A stretch of DNA of 64,000 bases from an uncultured Candidatus Binatia bacterium (GCA_958296235.1 OY282457.1:1364501-1428500), one strand, 5' to 3'; positions 24,702-33,753 are shown, numbered from the stretch's first letter. Notes: generated by a model not told the origin, from the sequence alone. Numbers and translations: made by a program.

Positions 24702-26141
24702 ATGCTCGATTGTGTCGTCAAAGGTGGGCAGGTCGTTACTCCCCAGGCCGTCGGGGAAATGGATGTCGGTATTCAGGGCGAAAAGATCGTCGCCGTTGGC
24801 TGGGCGGGCACGCTGTCGGAGCAGGCCACGCGGGTGATTGACGCCAGCGGCAAAATTGTCATCCCAGGTGGCATCGAGCCCCACGCGCATATCGGCATCC
24901 CCGTGCCGAGCGCGTGGTCAGGTCAGCCGGATATCATGACCCAGCCGCCCCAGGACGCCAGCCGGGCCGCGGCGTTCGGGGGGGTCACGACCATCGTCGA
25001 TTTTGCCGGGGACCTGAGTTTTGCAGAGGTAGAAGACGCAACACCCAAATCCATTATGAGCGTTGTGGAGGAACGCCGCAGTGTGTTTCGCACCCACGCC
25101 TACACCGACTATACCTTTCACTACATTCTGGCCGGCGCGGTCGCGCCGGAGACAATCGGCGAGATTGGCGAGGCCATACAGGAAGGTATCGCCAGCTTCA
25201 AGATTTTTACGACGTTTCATCCTATCCGGGTTCCCTACGGACATCTGTGGACGATATTTGCCGAGGTGGCCAAGCACGGCGGCATTATGGCGGTCCACGC
25301 CGAAGAAGACGAAGTCGTGCGCTATATGACCGAAAAGCTCAAGCGTGAGGGCCGCGACCAAGGGTATAACCTCCACCTGGTTCACAACAACATCTCTGAA
25401 GACTTGGCCTTCCGTCATATCATCCGCCTGGCCCAGCATACTGAGGCAGGTATTTACTTTGTGCATACGACCGCCAAAGAAGGCGTGGCGGCCATTGCCG
25501 AGGCGCGCAACGCCGGTCAGCCGGTGTATGGCGAGGCCCTCCACAATTATCTCCAGTTCACCTGTGAGGATTATAAAAAGCCCGGCGGGACCGCGGTCCA
25601 TACCTATCCGGCCATTAAGTTCGCGGATGACCGCGACGCGCTGATCGCCGGCTTGATGGACGGCCGTCTGGCGACCACGGCCACAGATGAATACACGACC
25701 CATAAAGGTCCGAAGCTGTGGGGCGATACCATCGAGACCGTCTGCGGTGGGCATAACGGCATTGAGACCCGCATGCCGGTCGCCTTCACCAAGTTTGTGG
25801 CCGAGCGCAATATGTCTCTCCAGCGTTTTGTTGACATCACCTCAGCCAATGCGGCCAAACTCCTGGGGCTCTATCCCCGCAAGGGAGCGATTCAGCCGGG
25901 GAGTGATGCCGATCTCGTTTTGATTGATCCCGACATGAACAAAACGCTCACCATGGACGATCTGCACGCCGACTCTGACTACAGCATCTGGGAGGGCTTT
26001 ACCTGCCAGGGCTATCCGGTGCTGACCATGCTGCGCGGTAAGGTCATTGTCGACCGAGGACAACTGGTCGGGAGTGCGACGGACGGCCAGTGGCTCAAAC
26101 GGCGGGTGTCGGGCGATATCATCTCCCGGCCAGTGGTATAG
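24702..26141 (+). CDS. Dihydropyrimidinase / D-hydantoinase family enzyme
   Basis: A 479-residue cyclic amidohydrolase, opening hydantoin or dihydropyrimidine rings to N-carbamoyl amino acids. The binuclear metal site is complete: GGIEPHAHIGIP (His-x-His, around residue 60), the carbamylated lysine in GIASFKIFTTF, histidines in MAVHAEEDE and YFVHTTAKEG, and the aspartate in TTATDEYTT. The C-terminal GSDADLVLIDPD closes the beta-sandwich. AAAGGAGG 6 nt before the ATG is ideal. It heads a plus-strand series with PPOX, nitrilase-type carbamoylase, DUF3817 and formamidase genes, giving the ring-opening step of a hydantoin or pyrimidine pathway. Confidence 0.92.
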   Translation: MLDCVVKGGQVVTPQAVGEMDVGIQGEKIVAVGWAGTLSEQATRVIDASGKIVIPGGIEPHAHIGIPVPSAWSGQPDIMTQPPQDASRAAAFGGVTTIVDFAGDLSFAEVEDATPKSIMSVVEERRSVFRTHAYTDYTFHYILAGAVAPETIGEIGEAIQEGIASFKIFTTFHPIRVPYGHLWTIFAEVAKHGGIMAVHAEEDEVVRYMTEKLKREGRDQGYNLHLVHNNISEDLAFRHIIRLAQHTEAGIYFVHTTAKEGVAAIAEARNAGQPVYGEALHNYLQFTCEDYKKPGGTAVHTYPAIKFADDRDALIAGLMDGRLATTATDEYTTHKGPKLWGDTIETVCGGHNGIETRMPVAFTKFVAERNMSLQRFVDITSANAAKLLGLYPRKGAIQPGSDADLVLIDPDMNKTLTMDDLHADSDYSIWEGFTCQGYPVLTMLRGKVIVDRGQLVGSATDGQWLKRRVSGDIISRPVV

Positions 26142-26165
26142 CGCCCCGAGGACCGGGAGGGTTGA

Positions 26166-26768
26166 ATGAAAAAAGTAGGCGGAGTGCTGGCCTGGCATCC
26201 CGAAGTGGCCATGACCCAGGACGAGATCGACGATTTTCTGTCCGGGCGCTGGGTTGTGCGCCTGGCAACGCTTGCGCGGGACGGATATCCGCACGTGACG
26301 CCGCTGTGGTACTACTGGGATGGCCAGTGTCTGTATCTCGCCCTGACCCGGAATCGACTCGCCTGCAAACACCTCAACCGCGACCCGCGCTGCTCGGCTG
26401 CCATTGATATGGATGACCGCCCGCTTATGGGGATGCGCACCAATATGGCCAAGGCGGTGGTGATCAAGGGCAAGGCGGAAATGACGGCGGTTGGCTCGGG
26501 TAAAACCGTGCGCGTTGAGGCCGGCCCGTGGCAGGGTGAGCATACCCCGGAGCATTTGGTGAGCCTTCTTGGCAACCGTTACAGCCTCTCGGCCCGTGAC
26601 GGGGCGCTCGGCTTTAGCCACGAGTCGTTTGGCGAACTCTTCGCTCGACCGGAGGGACGAGACAGCCAGCTCTTTAAGGACAACGAAGGCCGCGTCATCA
26701 CGAAAATTCGACCGCAAAAGATCCAGGCCTGGGACTTCTCGAAAGCGCCTATGGGCTATGTAGAATGA
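26166..26768 (+). CDS. Pyridoxamine 5'-phosphate oxidase-fold protein (PPOX class)
   Basis: The 200-residue split-barrel flavin- or F420-dependent protein has TLARDGYPHVTPLWYYWDG followed by ALTRNRLACKHLNRDPR, the phosphate-binding signature, and KAVVIKGKAEM as the next strand. A C-terminal region (130-200) is longer than in the 4237 paralogue. GGGAGGG 5 nt upstream supports the ATG. It lies between hydantoinase and carbamoylase genes, so a redox step on the same substrate class is possible but unproven. Confidence 0.83.
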   Translation: MKKVGGVLAWHPEVAMTQDEIDDFLSGRWVVRLATLARDGYPHVTPLWYYWDGQCLYLALTRNRLACKHLNRDPRCSAAIDMDDRPLMGMRTNMAKAVVIKGKAEMTAVGSGKTVRVEAGPWQGEHTPEHLVSLLGNRYSLSARDGALGFSHESFGELFARPEGRDSQLFKDNEGRVITKIRPQKIQAWDFSKAPMGYVE

Positions 26769-26781
26769 AGCGCAAGGAGAC

Positions 26782-26835
26782 AAAGAGTAAACGTGTCCTC
26801 CACTGGACATGAAAGGCTGGACACGTTTACTCTTT
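26782..26835. repeat. Perfect 17-bp inverted repeat (20-nt loop)
   Basis: AAAGAGTAAACGTGTCC at 26782-26798 pairs perfectly with GGACACGTTTACTCTTT at 26819-26835. It begins 13 bp after the PPOX stop codon. The right arm is followed by a 31-bp sequence that recurs at the start of the next gene. There is no T-run, so it is not a classical intrinsic terminator, although it could end or protect the upstream transcript. Confidence 0.85.
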
Positions 26836-26866
26836 ACGGCATGACACGTTCTTTCACTGTTGCGGC
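26836..26866 (+). repeat. 31-bp direct repeat, copy 1 (duplicated gene start)
   Basis: Identical to 26909-26939. It carries an ATG and the next eight codons of the nitrilase gene, then runs into unrelated sequence. Together with the inverted repeat it looks like an insertion or excision scar that duplicated the 5' end of the gene. Confidence 0.88.
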
Positions 26867-26908
26867 TCTGCGGCCCGCCGAACCTTTGGCCAGAAGCAGA
26901 TCGGAGAC

Positions 26909-26939
26909 ACGGCATGACACGTTCTTTCACTGTTGCGGC
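26909..26939 (+). repeat. 31-bp direct repeat, copy 2 (functional gene start)
   Basis: Second copy, containing the start codon (26914) of the nitrilase-type gene; GGAG lies 8 nt upstream of that ATG only in this copy. The copies are separated by 42 bp. Confidence 0.88.
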
Positions 26940-27822
26940 GGCCCAGCTCGGGCCGAGTTCCAGCACCAAGGCCCAGACCGTCGAACGCATGGTCGCACTG
27001 ATTCAAGAAGCCGGACGGCGCGACGTCGAACTGCTGACCTTTTCCGAGCTTTCCCTGACCCCCTATTTTGCGACACGAGTGCACGCAGCCTGGCAGGATT
27101 TCCCCGAAGACGGTCTGCCCTCAGCCGTGACCCAGCCCCTTTTTGAGGCCGCGCGTCAGGCGGAACTACACTGGATCTTTCCCTTTGCCGAGCGGGAGAA
27201 CGGCCAAGTCTATAATACGGCGGTTCTTATTGATCCGACTGGAACCATTGTCCAGAAATACCGCAAGGCTCATATTCCCGGCGTGGTCGAGCCGCGGGGC
27301 GAGGGTCTCGATATTTTTGAAAAGCGCTATTTTACAGAAGGGAATCTGGGCTTTCCGGTGACGGCTTTGCGGACCGGCGAGTCGGCCAGGCTGGGTATGC
27401 TCATCTGTTATGACCGGCGGTTCTCGGAGGCATATCGGACGCTCGCGCTCGACGGGGCTGAGCTGATCTGCATTCCATACAATACGCCCACATTTGGCCG
27501 CCCCCCAGAAGAAGGGCACGAAACCGCCGAGATTCTCCTGCGCGCCGCCGCCATAGAGAATCAGGTCTTTATCGTCGCCGCGGGAAAGGCCGGCGTTGAA
27601 GACGGCGTCGAGTATATCGGGGGCAGTGAAGTTATCTCTCCTGAAGGCAAAGTATTGGCCAAGGCCCGGACCGATGGAGATGAACTGGTCGTCACCACGA
27701 TTGACCTGGACACGCTCACAAAGCTCAAAGCGCGCTGGGATTTCATGCCGGACCGCCGGCCGGAGCTGTATCGGACCCTCGCGGACAAGGACCGTACAGC
27801 CGCCGTGTCAGCAGGAAAGTAG
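26914..27822 (+). CDS. Carbon-nitrogen hydrolase, N-carbamoyl-amino-acid hydrolase type
   Basis: A 302-residue nitrilase-superfamily enzyme with an intact triad: glutamate in LLTFSELSLTPYF, lysine in VQKYRKAHIPG and cysteine in GMLICYDRRFSE. PRGEGLDIFEKRYFTEG and the RAAAIENQVFIVAAGKAG segments resemble N-carbamoyl-D-amino-acid amidohydrolases and beta-ureidopropionases. With the hydantoinase upstream it would release ammonia and CO2 from the carbamoyl product. The start is the ATG at 26914 (GGAG 8 nt upstream), not the in-frame ATG at 26860, whose extra 18 residues come from the repeat region. Confidence 0.9.
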   Translation: MTRSFTVAAAQLGPSSSTKAQTVERMVALIQEAGRRDVELLTFSELSLTPYFATRVHAAWQDFPEDGLPSAVTQPLFEAARQAELHWIFPFAERENGQVYNTAVLIDPTGTIVQKYRKAHIPGVVEPRGEGLDIFEKRYFTEGNLGFPVTALRTGESARLGMLICYDRRFSEAYRTLALDGAELICIPYNTPTFGRPPEEGHETAEILLRAAAIENQVFIVAAGKAGVEDGVEYIGGSEVISPEGKVLAKARTDGDELVVTTIDLDTLTKLKARWDFMPDRRPELYRTLADKDRTAAVSAGK

Positions 27823-27865
27823 AGCCGCCTATCACTCAGGAAAGGGACAGACTTCAGCTACCATC

Positions 27866-28183
27866 ATGACTCATACCCCCATCGGACGCCTGCGGCTGGT
27901 CGGCATTCTGGAAGGTGTCTCTTTTCTCGCGCTGCTCGGTATCGCCATGCCGCTCAAATATCTCTGGGGACAGCCGCTGGCGGTGCGGATTGTCGGTTTG
28001 ATTCACGGCCTCCTGTTTCTCTGGTTTTGCGGCGTATTGCTCAAAGCAAAAGACGCAACCGGCTGGGACCTGAAAAAAGCCGGTCGCATTCTCGTTGCCG
28101 CGCTGTTGCCTTTTGGACCCTTTGTGATTGATAAAGGCTTACGGAGAGAGGACGAGGCACTGAGAGAAAAAACACCAGCCTAG
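27866..28183 (+). CDS. DUF3817 membrane protein
   Basis: The 105-residue protein has three membrane helices. The first opens GRLRLVGILEGVSFLALLGIAMPLKYL, the second IVGLIHGLLFLWFCGVLL and the third ILVAALLPFGPFVIDKGL, the characteristic DUF3817 pattern. Its function is unknown; the family is common in actinobacteria and other soil bacteria. The ATG at 27866 is chosen because the DUF3817 motif begins within 8 residues. The nearest purine-rich site (GAAAGGGAC) is about 17 nt upstream, which is weak. It sits between carbamoylase and formamidase genes. Confidence 0.82.
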   Translation: MTHTPIGRLRLVGILEGVSFLALLGIAMPLKYLWGQPLAVRIVGLIHGLLFLWFCGVLLKAKDATGWDLKKAGRILVAALLPFGPFVIDKGLRREDEALREKTPA

Positions 28184-28198
28184 CCAAAGGAGAAAGCC

Positions 28199-29065
28199 AT
28201 GCAAACAATCGGCAAAGAGCATATTGTCCGTACCTTTGACGCCACCCATCCGCCGGCGGCCCGCGTCCAGCCGGGAGAAGTCTTTGTCATGGAAACCAAC
28301 GATCGCTTCCGCGACTGGAACGATGGCGGTCGGTGGCCCATGGAGCAGTTGTCCGTGATGACCGGCCCGGTTTGGATTGAGGGCGCCCAGCCCGGCCACA
28401 CCCTGGCGGTCGAGGTCCTGGACATCCGGCCCGCGCAGGGCTTTGGCTATGTGGTGGCGATTCCGGGCTACGGCTTACTCAAGGACCAAATCGAGTTCTG
28501 CAAAAAGGTCGTGCCAATTGAGGGCAATCGTATTCGCTATAACGACACGATCAGCCTGCCGTTTATTCCGAATATCAGCAAAATTGGCCTCGCTCCTGCC
28601 GACGGCTCCCTGCCCAGCAACGCGGTTGGCGCTTTTGGCGGTCAGCTCAGCAATAGTCAGCTTGGCAGCGGTTCTACGGTGTTTCTGCCGGTGAGTGTCG
28701 AGGGCGGGATGCTGACCATAGAAGATGTCCACGCCCGAATGGGCGACGGCGAGGCAACGGCTTCGGCGGTTGAAATCGCGGCGGAAGTGACCTTGCGCTG
28801 TCGCGTCGCGCACGAATTTCCGTTGCAGCGACCGCTGGTGATCACGCCAGATGAAGTCCTCACTATGGGCGATGGGGAGACGGCTGAAGTCGCCGCCCGT
28901 CAGGCCCTGGAAGACCTGTCTCAGCTCTTAGTGGAGCGCGCCGGGGTCAACCAGACAGAGGCCGCTATGCTGGCCAGCGTTGCCGCCGACCTGCGCATTT
29001 CAGAAATGGCGGGCTCCCCGTGTCATGTGCGGGCCGCAATAGACCGGGACATTCTTAATTTATAA
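28199..29065 (+). CDS. Acetamidase/formamidase family protein
   Basis: The 288-residue product of the FmdA/AmdA family, hydrolysing formamide or acetamide to ammonia and the acid. Landmarks are VFVMETNDRF, GPVWIEGAQPGHTLAVEVLDI, the RYNDTISLPFIPNISKIGLAP segment and GSTVFLPVSVEGGMLTIEDVHARMGDGE with its metal-binding aspartate and histidine. It is shorter than fungal and Methylophilus enzymes (about 400) but typical of the compact bacterial group. AAAGGAG 9 nt before the ATG supports the start. As last gene of the amide cluster it would recover nitrogen from small amides. Confidence 0.92.
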   Translation: MQTIGKEHIVRTFDATHPPAARVQPGEVFVMETNDRFRDWNDGGRWPMEQLSVMTGPVWIEGAQPGHTLAVEVLDIRPAQGFGYVVAIPGYGLLKDQIEFCKKVVPIEGNRIRYNDTISLPFIPNISKIGLAPADGSLPSNAVGAFGGQLSNSQLGSGSTVFLPVSVEGGMLTIEDVHARMGDGEATASAVEIAAEVTLRCRVAHEFPLQRPLVITPDEVLTMGDGETAEVAARQALEDLSQLLVERAGVNQTEAAMLASVAADLRISEMAGSPCHVRAAIDRDILNL

Positions 29066-29086
29066 GTATCTGACCCAACCGCTTCC

Positions 29087-29392
29087 TCAGCCCTGGGGCG
29101 GCGCGAATGCCGGCGCCATCACGGCGCTGGCATTGGTCGTAATCGCCAGACGGATATCCTTGACCGGCTTATACTCCGGGTCATCCATAAAGTCCTGTAT
29201 CACCTGCTCGGAAGGGAATTTGATCACCACCACCCCTTTGGCGGGCTCACCCTGGAGTGGTGTCGCGTTAAAGTCGGCCACCACGACTTCGGCCTTATAC
29301 TTGGCCAGAAAAGGCAATACTCCGGGGATGTACTCTTTCTGGTATCGCTCTGGGTCCGTAATCGTCTGGGTCAAAATAAAATAGGCTGACAT
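29087..29392 (-). CDS. DUF1330 protein
   Basis: A 101-residue dimeric alpha/beta-barrel (ferredoxin-like) protein. AYFILTQTITDPERYQKEYIPG at the start and VVIKFPSEQVIQDFMDDPEY in the second half are the DUF1330 signature. The function is not known; the fold is shared with EthD and stress-response dimeric barrels. AAGGAGG 7 nt before the ATG overlaps the stop of the DUF924 gene. It is the last gene of the tal-pgi/rpiA operon. Confidence 0.87.
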   Translation of the reverse strand: MSAYFILTQTITDPERYQKEYIPGVLPFLAKYKAEVVVADFNATPLQGEPAKGVVVIKFPSEQVIQDFMDDPEYKPVKDIRLAITTNASAVMAPAFAPPQG

Positions 29393-29394
29393 CG

Positions 29395-30030
29395 CTATCC
29401 TCCTTGAATGGTGTTTGCCTCTTTGGGGGCCTGTCCGAACGATCCGCTGCCGGAGTCCAGAAACGCCTGCTCTTCCGGTGTGGACGTTCGTCCGAGCAGG
29501 ACGTTGCGGTGCGGAAAGCGACCGAAGCGCTGAATAAGAGAAAGATGCTTTCGGGCCGAACCCTGAAAATTCTCGATCAGCGCGGTCCACTCCGCAGGGG
29601 CAGTCGCCAGCACGGCATCTCCGCGACGCACCGCTTCCTCTTGGAGTGCCAGGTCCTCGGCGTGCTGGAATGGCATCACACAAAACAGTTGCTCCAGCAC
29701 GCTCAGAGAGGCAGGAAAGGCGCGCTCAAAGCCGCGCTGGGTGACGTGTTGCGCTAACGGGTCGGTCGCAAAGGCCGCGGCTGTGCCGCGATAGAGATTC
29801 CGCGGCAACTGGTCCAGGGCGATAATCAGTGCCAGCCACCCGCGGGGAAGGGATTCCCAGGACGCCAATCCGCCGGACCGGGCCTGCCTGACGAGATCGG
29901 AAAAGCGGGTGCGGATGGTGGCATCGGTTTCGGGCGTGGCCTGAAACCAGAAAGGATACCGCTCTTCGGCCTTGTGCGCGTCCGAAGCTGCATCGGCGAA
30001 CCAGAACTGAAGCAGATGTTCGGGGTCCAT
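29395..30030 (-). CDS. DUF924 family protein
   Basis: The 211-residue all-helical protein has the DUF924 hallmarks: LQFWFADA at the start, WLALIIALDQLPRNLYRGTA in the centre and FCVMPFQHAEDL, then FGRFPHRN in the C-terminal third. The family is widespread and has a tetratricopeptide-like helical fold; its role is unknown. It starts 20 nt after rpiA and ends 2 nt before the DUF1330 start, so co-transcription is almost certain. Confidence 0.92.
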   Translation of the reverse strand: MDPEHLLQFWFADAASDAHKAEERYPFWFQATPETDATIRTRFSDLVRQARSGGLASWESLPRGWLALIIALDQLPRNLYRGTAAAFATDPLAQHVTQRGFERAFPASLSVLEQLFCVMPFQHAEDLALQEEAVRRGDAVLATAPAEWTALIENFQGSARKHLSLIQRFGRFPHRNVLLGRTSTPEEQAFLDSGSGSFGQAPKEANTIQGG

Positions 30031-30050
30031 AGGCGTCCGGGTTATCCACT

Positions 30051-30704
30051 TTACTGAAGAACTCTGACGGTCTCACCGTCTTGAACCAGCACGGTTGGGG
30101 CCATCCCCACAAACAGACCCGTGTCAACAACGCCGGGAATCGAGAGGATGTCTTGTTCAAATTGGGCGAGAGCTGTAATCGTACTGATCGCACAGTCAAT
30201 AATAGCGTTACCGTTATCAGAGAGGAACACACCAAAGTCAGTCTCGCGAGGTATTGGGTCGCAGGACAACGCCCGGAGGTGGCGGCAGCACGTCGCCACC
30301 CCGAACGGCACGACTTCAACCGGCAGCCTGCCCCGCTCTCCGAGCACGGCCACCAGCTTTTCAGTACCCACCAGAACGATGAATTTTCGGGCCGCGGCAG
30401 CCACGATTTTTTCGCGCACCAAGGCACCGCCATAGCCTTTGATGAGGTTCAGGTCGGGATCAACCTCATCAGCCCCATCGACGGCAATATCAATACTCTC
30501 GACGGCATCAACCGTTGTGAGGGGAATGCCCAGATCCTGGGCGAAAGCCATCGTTCCATGGGATGTCGGGATCCCACGGATACGTAAGCCAGCCTGTACC
30601 CGAGCGCCAAGCGCGCGCACGAAGGCGCTCGCCGCCCGGCCCGTGCCCAGGCCGACAACATCTCCATCTTTCACAAATTCGAGCGCGCGTTCAGCGATAG
30701 TCAT
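30051..30704 (-). CDS. rpiA: Ribose-5-phosphate isomerase A
   Basis: The 217-residue enzyme interconverts ribose-5-phosphate and ribulose-5-phosphate. DVVGLGTGRAASAFVRAL binds phosphate, DIAVDGADEVDPDLNLIKG and GGALVREKIVAAAA contain the catalytic aspartate, glutamate and lysine. One oddity is GYGGA in place of the usual GGGGA. It lies 29 nt downstream of the fused transaldolase/glucose-6-phosphate isomerase gene, giving a compact non-oxidative pentose phosphate operon. Confidence 0.95.
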   Translation of the reverse strand: MTIAERALEFVKDGDVVGLGTGRAASAFVRALGARVQAGLRIRGIPTSHGTMAFAQDLGIPLTTVDAVESIDIAVDGADEVDPDLNLIKGYGGALVREKIVAAAARKFIVLVGTEKLVAVLGERGRLPVEVVPFGVATCCRHLRALSCDPIPRETDFGVFLSDNGNAIIDCAISTITALAQFEQDILSIPGVVDTGLFVGMAPTVLVQDGETVRVLQ

Positions 30705-30733
30705 GCCTTGCTCTGCCGTGTCAGGAGAAACCT

Positions 30734-33598
30734 CTAGGCCAGGGCTTGCGTGATGGTCTCGCGCAAGGTTTGCAAGCCAGCGTGTACATCCGGTCCAAGG
30801 TGGACGCGCAGCGCGCGCCGGCCCCGTTCGGCCAGCACCGCAAAGTCACCTTGGGCTTGAAAGCGTTTCAGCGTGCCAAAACTATAGCGTTGGCCAGGAA
30901 TGTCCAGGTCGCTGGCATCGTCTGACGTAATCTGGAGAAACACGCCGGAGTTGGGGCCACCCTTGTGCAGTTGGCCGGTGGAATGCAGGAAGCGCGGACC
31001 AAAACCGAGGGTGGTGGCTACTTTCTTCGCGTCTCGTACAACACGGCGCAGGGCTTGCAACGCGGCGCAGGTTTCCCCGTTCATTTCAATATAGGCGTTG
31101 ATCGCAAAATAATCGCCAGCCTGAATACGGCCCAGATGCGCGCCAAGCAGGGCCACCGCGTCCTGGCCGGCGGTCGTTGCGCGCAAGGCTTGCGTATTTG
31201 CCGCATCCGAGAAAAAGCGCAGACCCCGATCTTCCAAAAACGGGGTCTCAGCCGGCGCCTCGCCGGTCTCTTCAAACGCTGCGGTCAATTGCCGGGTCGC
31301 CCTTTTACTGGCTTCCACATCGGGCTGGTTAAAGGCGTGAATCCCGAGCATGGCGCTGGCCACGGCAGTTGCCATTTCCCAGCGGAAAAATTCCTGTCCA
31401 AGGCTGAGCGTATCTTCGAGACTGATACGCACAACCGGCTGGCCGGCTTTTTCGAGCGCGGCCATGCCCGCATCCTGTTCTGCAGAAGGCGCGCTGTTGA
31501 GTCGGATATAGATAAAGAGCCGATCCCGGCCATAGACCTCGGGCCGGCCCAGGGTCTCGGCATCAACCGGAATAAGTCCGTGCCCCTCCTTGCCGGTCGA
31601 TTCGGCGATGAGTTGCTCAAGCCACGCGCCCAAGGCGTCAATGCCCGGTGAGGTCACGAGCGTCACTTTATCTCGGCCGTGTTGCGCCAGGGTGCCCATA
31701 ATCGTTCCCAGCGTAACGCCGGGATTGACCTCGGGCGGCACATTCGCCGAGCAGGCCTGGACCATCAGGGCGGCCCTGTCCAGAAAGCGCTGGACATCAA
31801 CCCCCATCAGGGCGGCCGGGACCATGCCAAAATTCGATAGGGCCGAATACCGACCGCCGATGCTGGGCACCCCCGGAAAGATGGCGCGGAACTGGCGCTG
31901 TTGGGCGAGCTGTTGGAGCGGGCTGGCGGGGTCCGTAATGGCGATAAAGTGTGAGCCGGCTCTGTCCGCGCCAAGAGCCTGGGCGACCTGGTCAAGGAAA
32001 TACTGCGTAAAGACGCTGGGCTCGGTCGTCCCACCCGACTTTGAAGAGACAATAAACAGTGTCTTCCTGGGGTCGATTTTTTGCGCGCAGGCTTTGACTT
32101 GGGCCGGCACGGTCGAGTCGAGAACGAGGAGTTCCGGCCAGCCGTCCATCGCGCCAAAGGTGCGTTTCAGGACCTCCGGGCACAAGCTCGAACCGCCCAT
32201 GCCAAGCAGGAGGATATGCTGCAAGTCACCATCTCTGATTTCTTCAGCGCGCTGCGTGAGGGAGCTGAGGTTCGTCCGCTGCGCCTCGACGCTATCGAGC
32301 CAGCCTAGCCACTGATGCTCGTCCTTTCCAGACCAGAGCGCAGAGTCCTTTTGCCATAAGCGCCGGACTTTCCCCTGTGTCCGCCAGTCTTTCAAACTGG
32401 CTTCGACGAGAGCGGAAGCATCGTCCAGACTATACGTCTGCTGAGCCAGTTCACCGCCCAGCATGGCTTGGCGCTTGCGCTCGATTGAGCCGAGCAGAGC
32501 GTCAAACGGCTCAACAAATTTACGCACGGCTTCATCCAGGAGTTGGTCGGTCGCATTTTCAAGAGACACTCCGACCTCGGCCAGGGTGCGGATGCTGGTC
32601 CGGGCGTCCTCCAGGTTTTCTTCCCAGTTGGCGGTTAGCCGTGGCTCGGCTCGGCCTCCATCCCGGAAGGCCGTAAAGGTTTCGCCCGGCATGGTATTGA
32701 CGGTGTCCGGGCCAATCAGTTCGTCAACATAGAGCGTTTTGGAATAGCGCGGGTTTTTCGTACTCGTGCTGGCCCAGAGCAGGCGTTGCGGTCGCGCGCC
32801 GTTTGCTTCGAGGGTACGCCAGCGTTCACTGGCCAGCAGGTTTTTATACGCGGCGTAGGCAATTTTTGCATTCGCAATAGCGACTTTTCCGAGCAGGTTT
32901 TCAATCTTGGCCTTTTGCTCGGTGCTGTCTGTGGTCTCAAGAGCCTGGCTGAGCTTTTGATCGATCAGGGTGTCGATGCGACTGATAAAAAAGCTGGCCA
33001 CACTCGCCACTGCGCTCAGGTCCCCACCCCTTTGAGAGCGTTGCTCCAAGCCGTCCAGATACGCCTCGGCGACCGCTTCATACGCTTCAACCGCAAAGAG
33101 CAGGGTCACATTGATATTGATCCCCTCGCCGATTAACTGGGCGATGGCCGGCACGCCGGCTTGGGTAGCCGGCACCTTAATCATGACATTGGCCCGATCG
33201 ACCAGTGTGTACAAACGCCGGGCTTCTTCGAGGGTCGCTTGCGTGTCATGGGCCAGATAGGGAGAGACCTCAAGGCTGACATAGCCGTCTTTGCCCTCGG
33301 TTTTCCGATAGACTTCAAACAGCACGTCCGCGGCCAGCCGGATGTCCTGGATCGCCAGACGCTCATACACGTCTATGGCTGACCCCACCCCCTGTTCGAC
33401 CAGGGCCTGCATGGGTTGATCGTAATCGGCACTGCCCGTCAGCGCCTTCTCAAAAATAGCCGGATTCGACGTCATGCCGAGCAAGCCGTCACGCTCAACC
33501 ATAGCCTGGAGATCACCAGAAGTGATAAGGCTGCGCTGGATATTGTCATACCAGATACTTTGACCCAATTGCTGGACAGCAACCAATGGATTTTCCAT
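30734..33598 (-). CDS. Bifunctional transaldolase / glucose-6-phosphate isomerase
   Basis: A 954-residue fusion. Residues about 1-370 are transaldolase: TSNPAIFEKALTGS, the Schiff-base lysine in NVMIKVPATQAGVPA, and LLWASTSTKNP. Residues about 390-954 are phosphoglucose isomerase: LLLGMGGSSLCPEVLKRTFG, FIVSSKSGGTTEPSVFTQYF and the C-terminal GHLG-like HLGRIQAGDYFAINAYIE region. The fusion channels sugar phosphates between glycolysis and the pentose phosphate pathway and is known from several phyla. The ATG at 33598 is chosen for GAGGAAGAG just upstream; an in-frame start 33 nt earlier has no support. It heads the operon with rpiA, DUF924 and DUF1330. Confidence 0.93.
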   Translation of the reverse strand: MENPLVAVQQLGQSIWYDNIQRSLITSGDLQAMVERDGLLGMTSNPAIFEKALTGSADYDQPMQALVEQGVGSAIDVYERLAIQDIRLAADVLFEVYRKTEGKDGYVSLEVSPYLAHDTQATLEEARRLYTLVDRANVMIKVPATQAGVPAIAQLIGEGININVTLLFAVEAYEAVAEAYLDGLEQRSQRGGDLSAVASVASFFISRIDTLIDQKLSQALETTDSTEQKAKIENLLGKVAIANAKIAYAAYKNLLASERWRTLEANGARPQRLLWASTSTKNPRYSKTLYVDELIGPDTVNTMPGETFTAFRDGGRAEPRLTANWEENLEDARTSIRTLAEVGVSLENATDQLLDEAVRKFVEPFDALLGSIERKRQAMLGGELAQQTYSLDDASALVEASLKDWRTQGKVRRLWQKDSALWSGKDEHQWLGWLDSVEAQRTNLSSLTQRAEEIRDGDLQHILLLGMGGSSLCPEVLKRTFGAMDGWPELLVLDSTVPAQVKACAQKIDPRKTLFIVSSKSGGTTEPSVFTQYFLDQVAQALGADRAGSHFIAITDPASPLQQLAQQRQFRAIFPGVPSIGGRYSALSNFGMVPAALMGVDVQRFLDRAALMVQACSANVPPEVNPGVTLGTIMGTLAQHGRDKVTLVTSPGIDALGAWLEQLIAESTGKEGHGLIPVDAETLGRPEVYGRDRLFIYIRLNSAPSAEQDAGMAALEKAGQPVVRISLEDTLSLGQEFFRWEMATAVASAMLGIHAFNQPDVEASKRATRQLTAAFEETGEAPAETPFLEDRGLRFFSDAANTQALRATTAGQDAVALLGAHLGRIQAGDYFAINAYIEMNGETCAALQALRRVVRDAKKVATTLGFGPRFLHSTGQLHKGGPNSGVFLQITSDDASDLDIPGQRYSFGTLKRFQAQGDFAVLAERGRRALRVHLGPDVHAGLQTLRETITQALA

Positions 33599-33753
33599 GC
33601 TCTTCCTCGTCCTTGCCCTCACCCCAGACACTCATTCCCCTCGACAGGCTCAGGACAGGCCTACCGGGTAGGGCCTGAATGGCATTGGCGGTCTGCGCGA
33701 CCACCCCCTTCTAGCATAGCTCCTTTCTCGTCAGCAAAGGGGGCGAGGGGGAT

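Noticed and set aside
30965..31651. 228-codon plus-strand frame
   Set aside because: Shadow of the phosphoglucose isomerase part of the fused enzyme.
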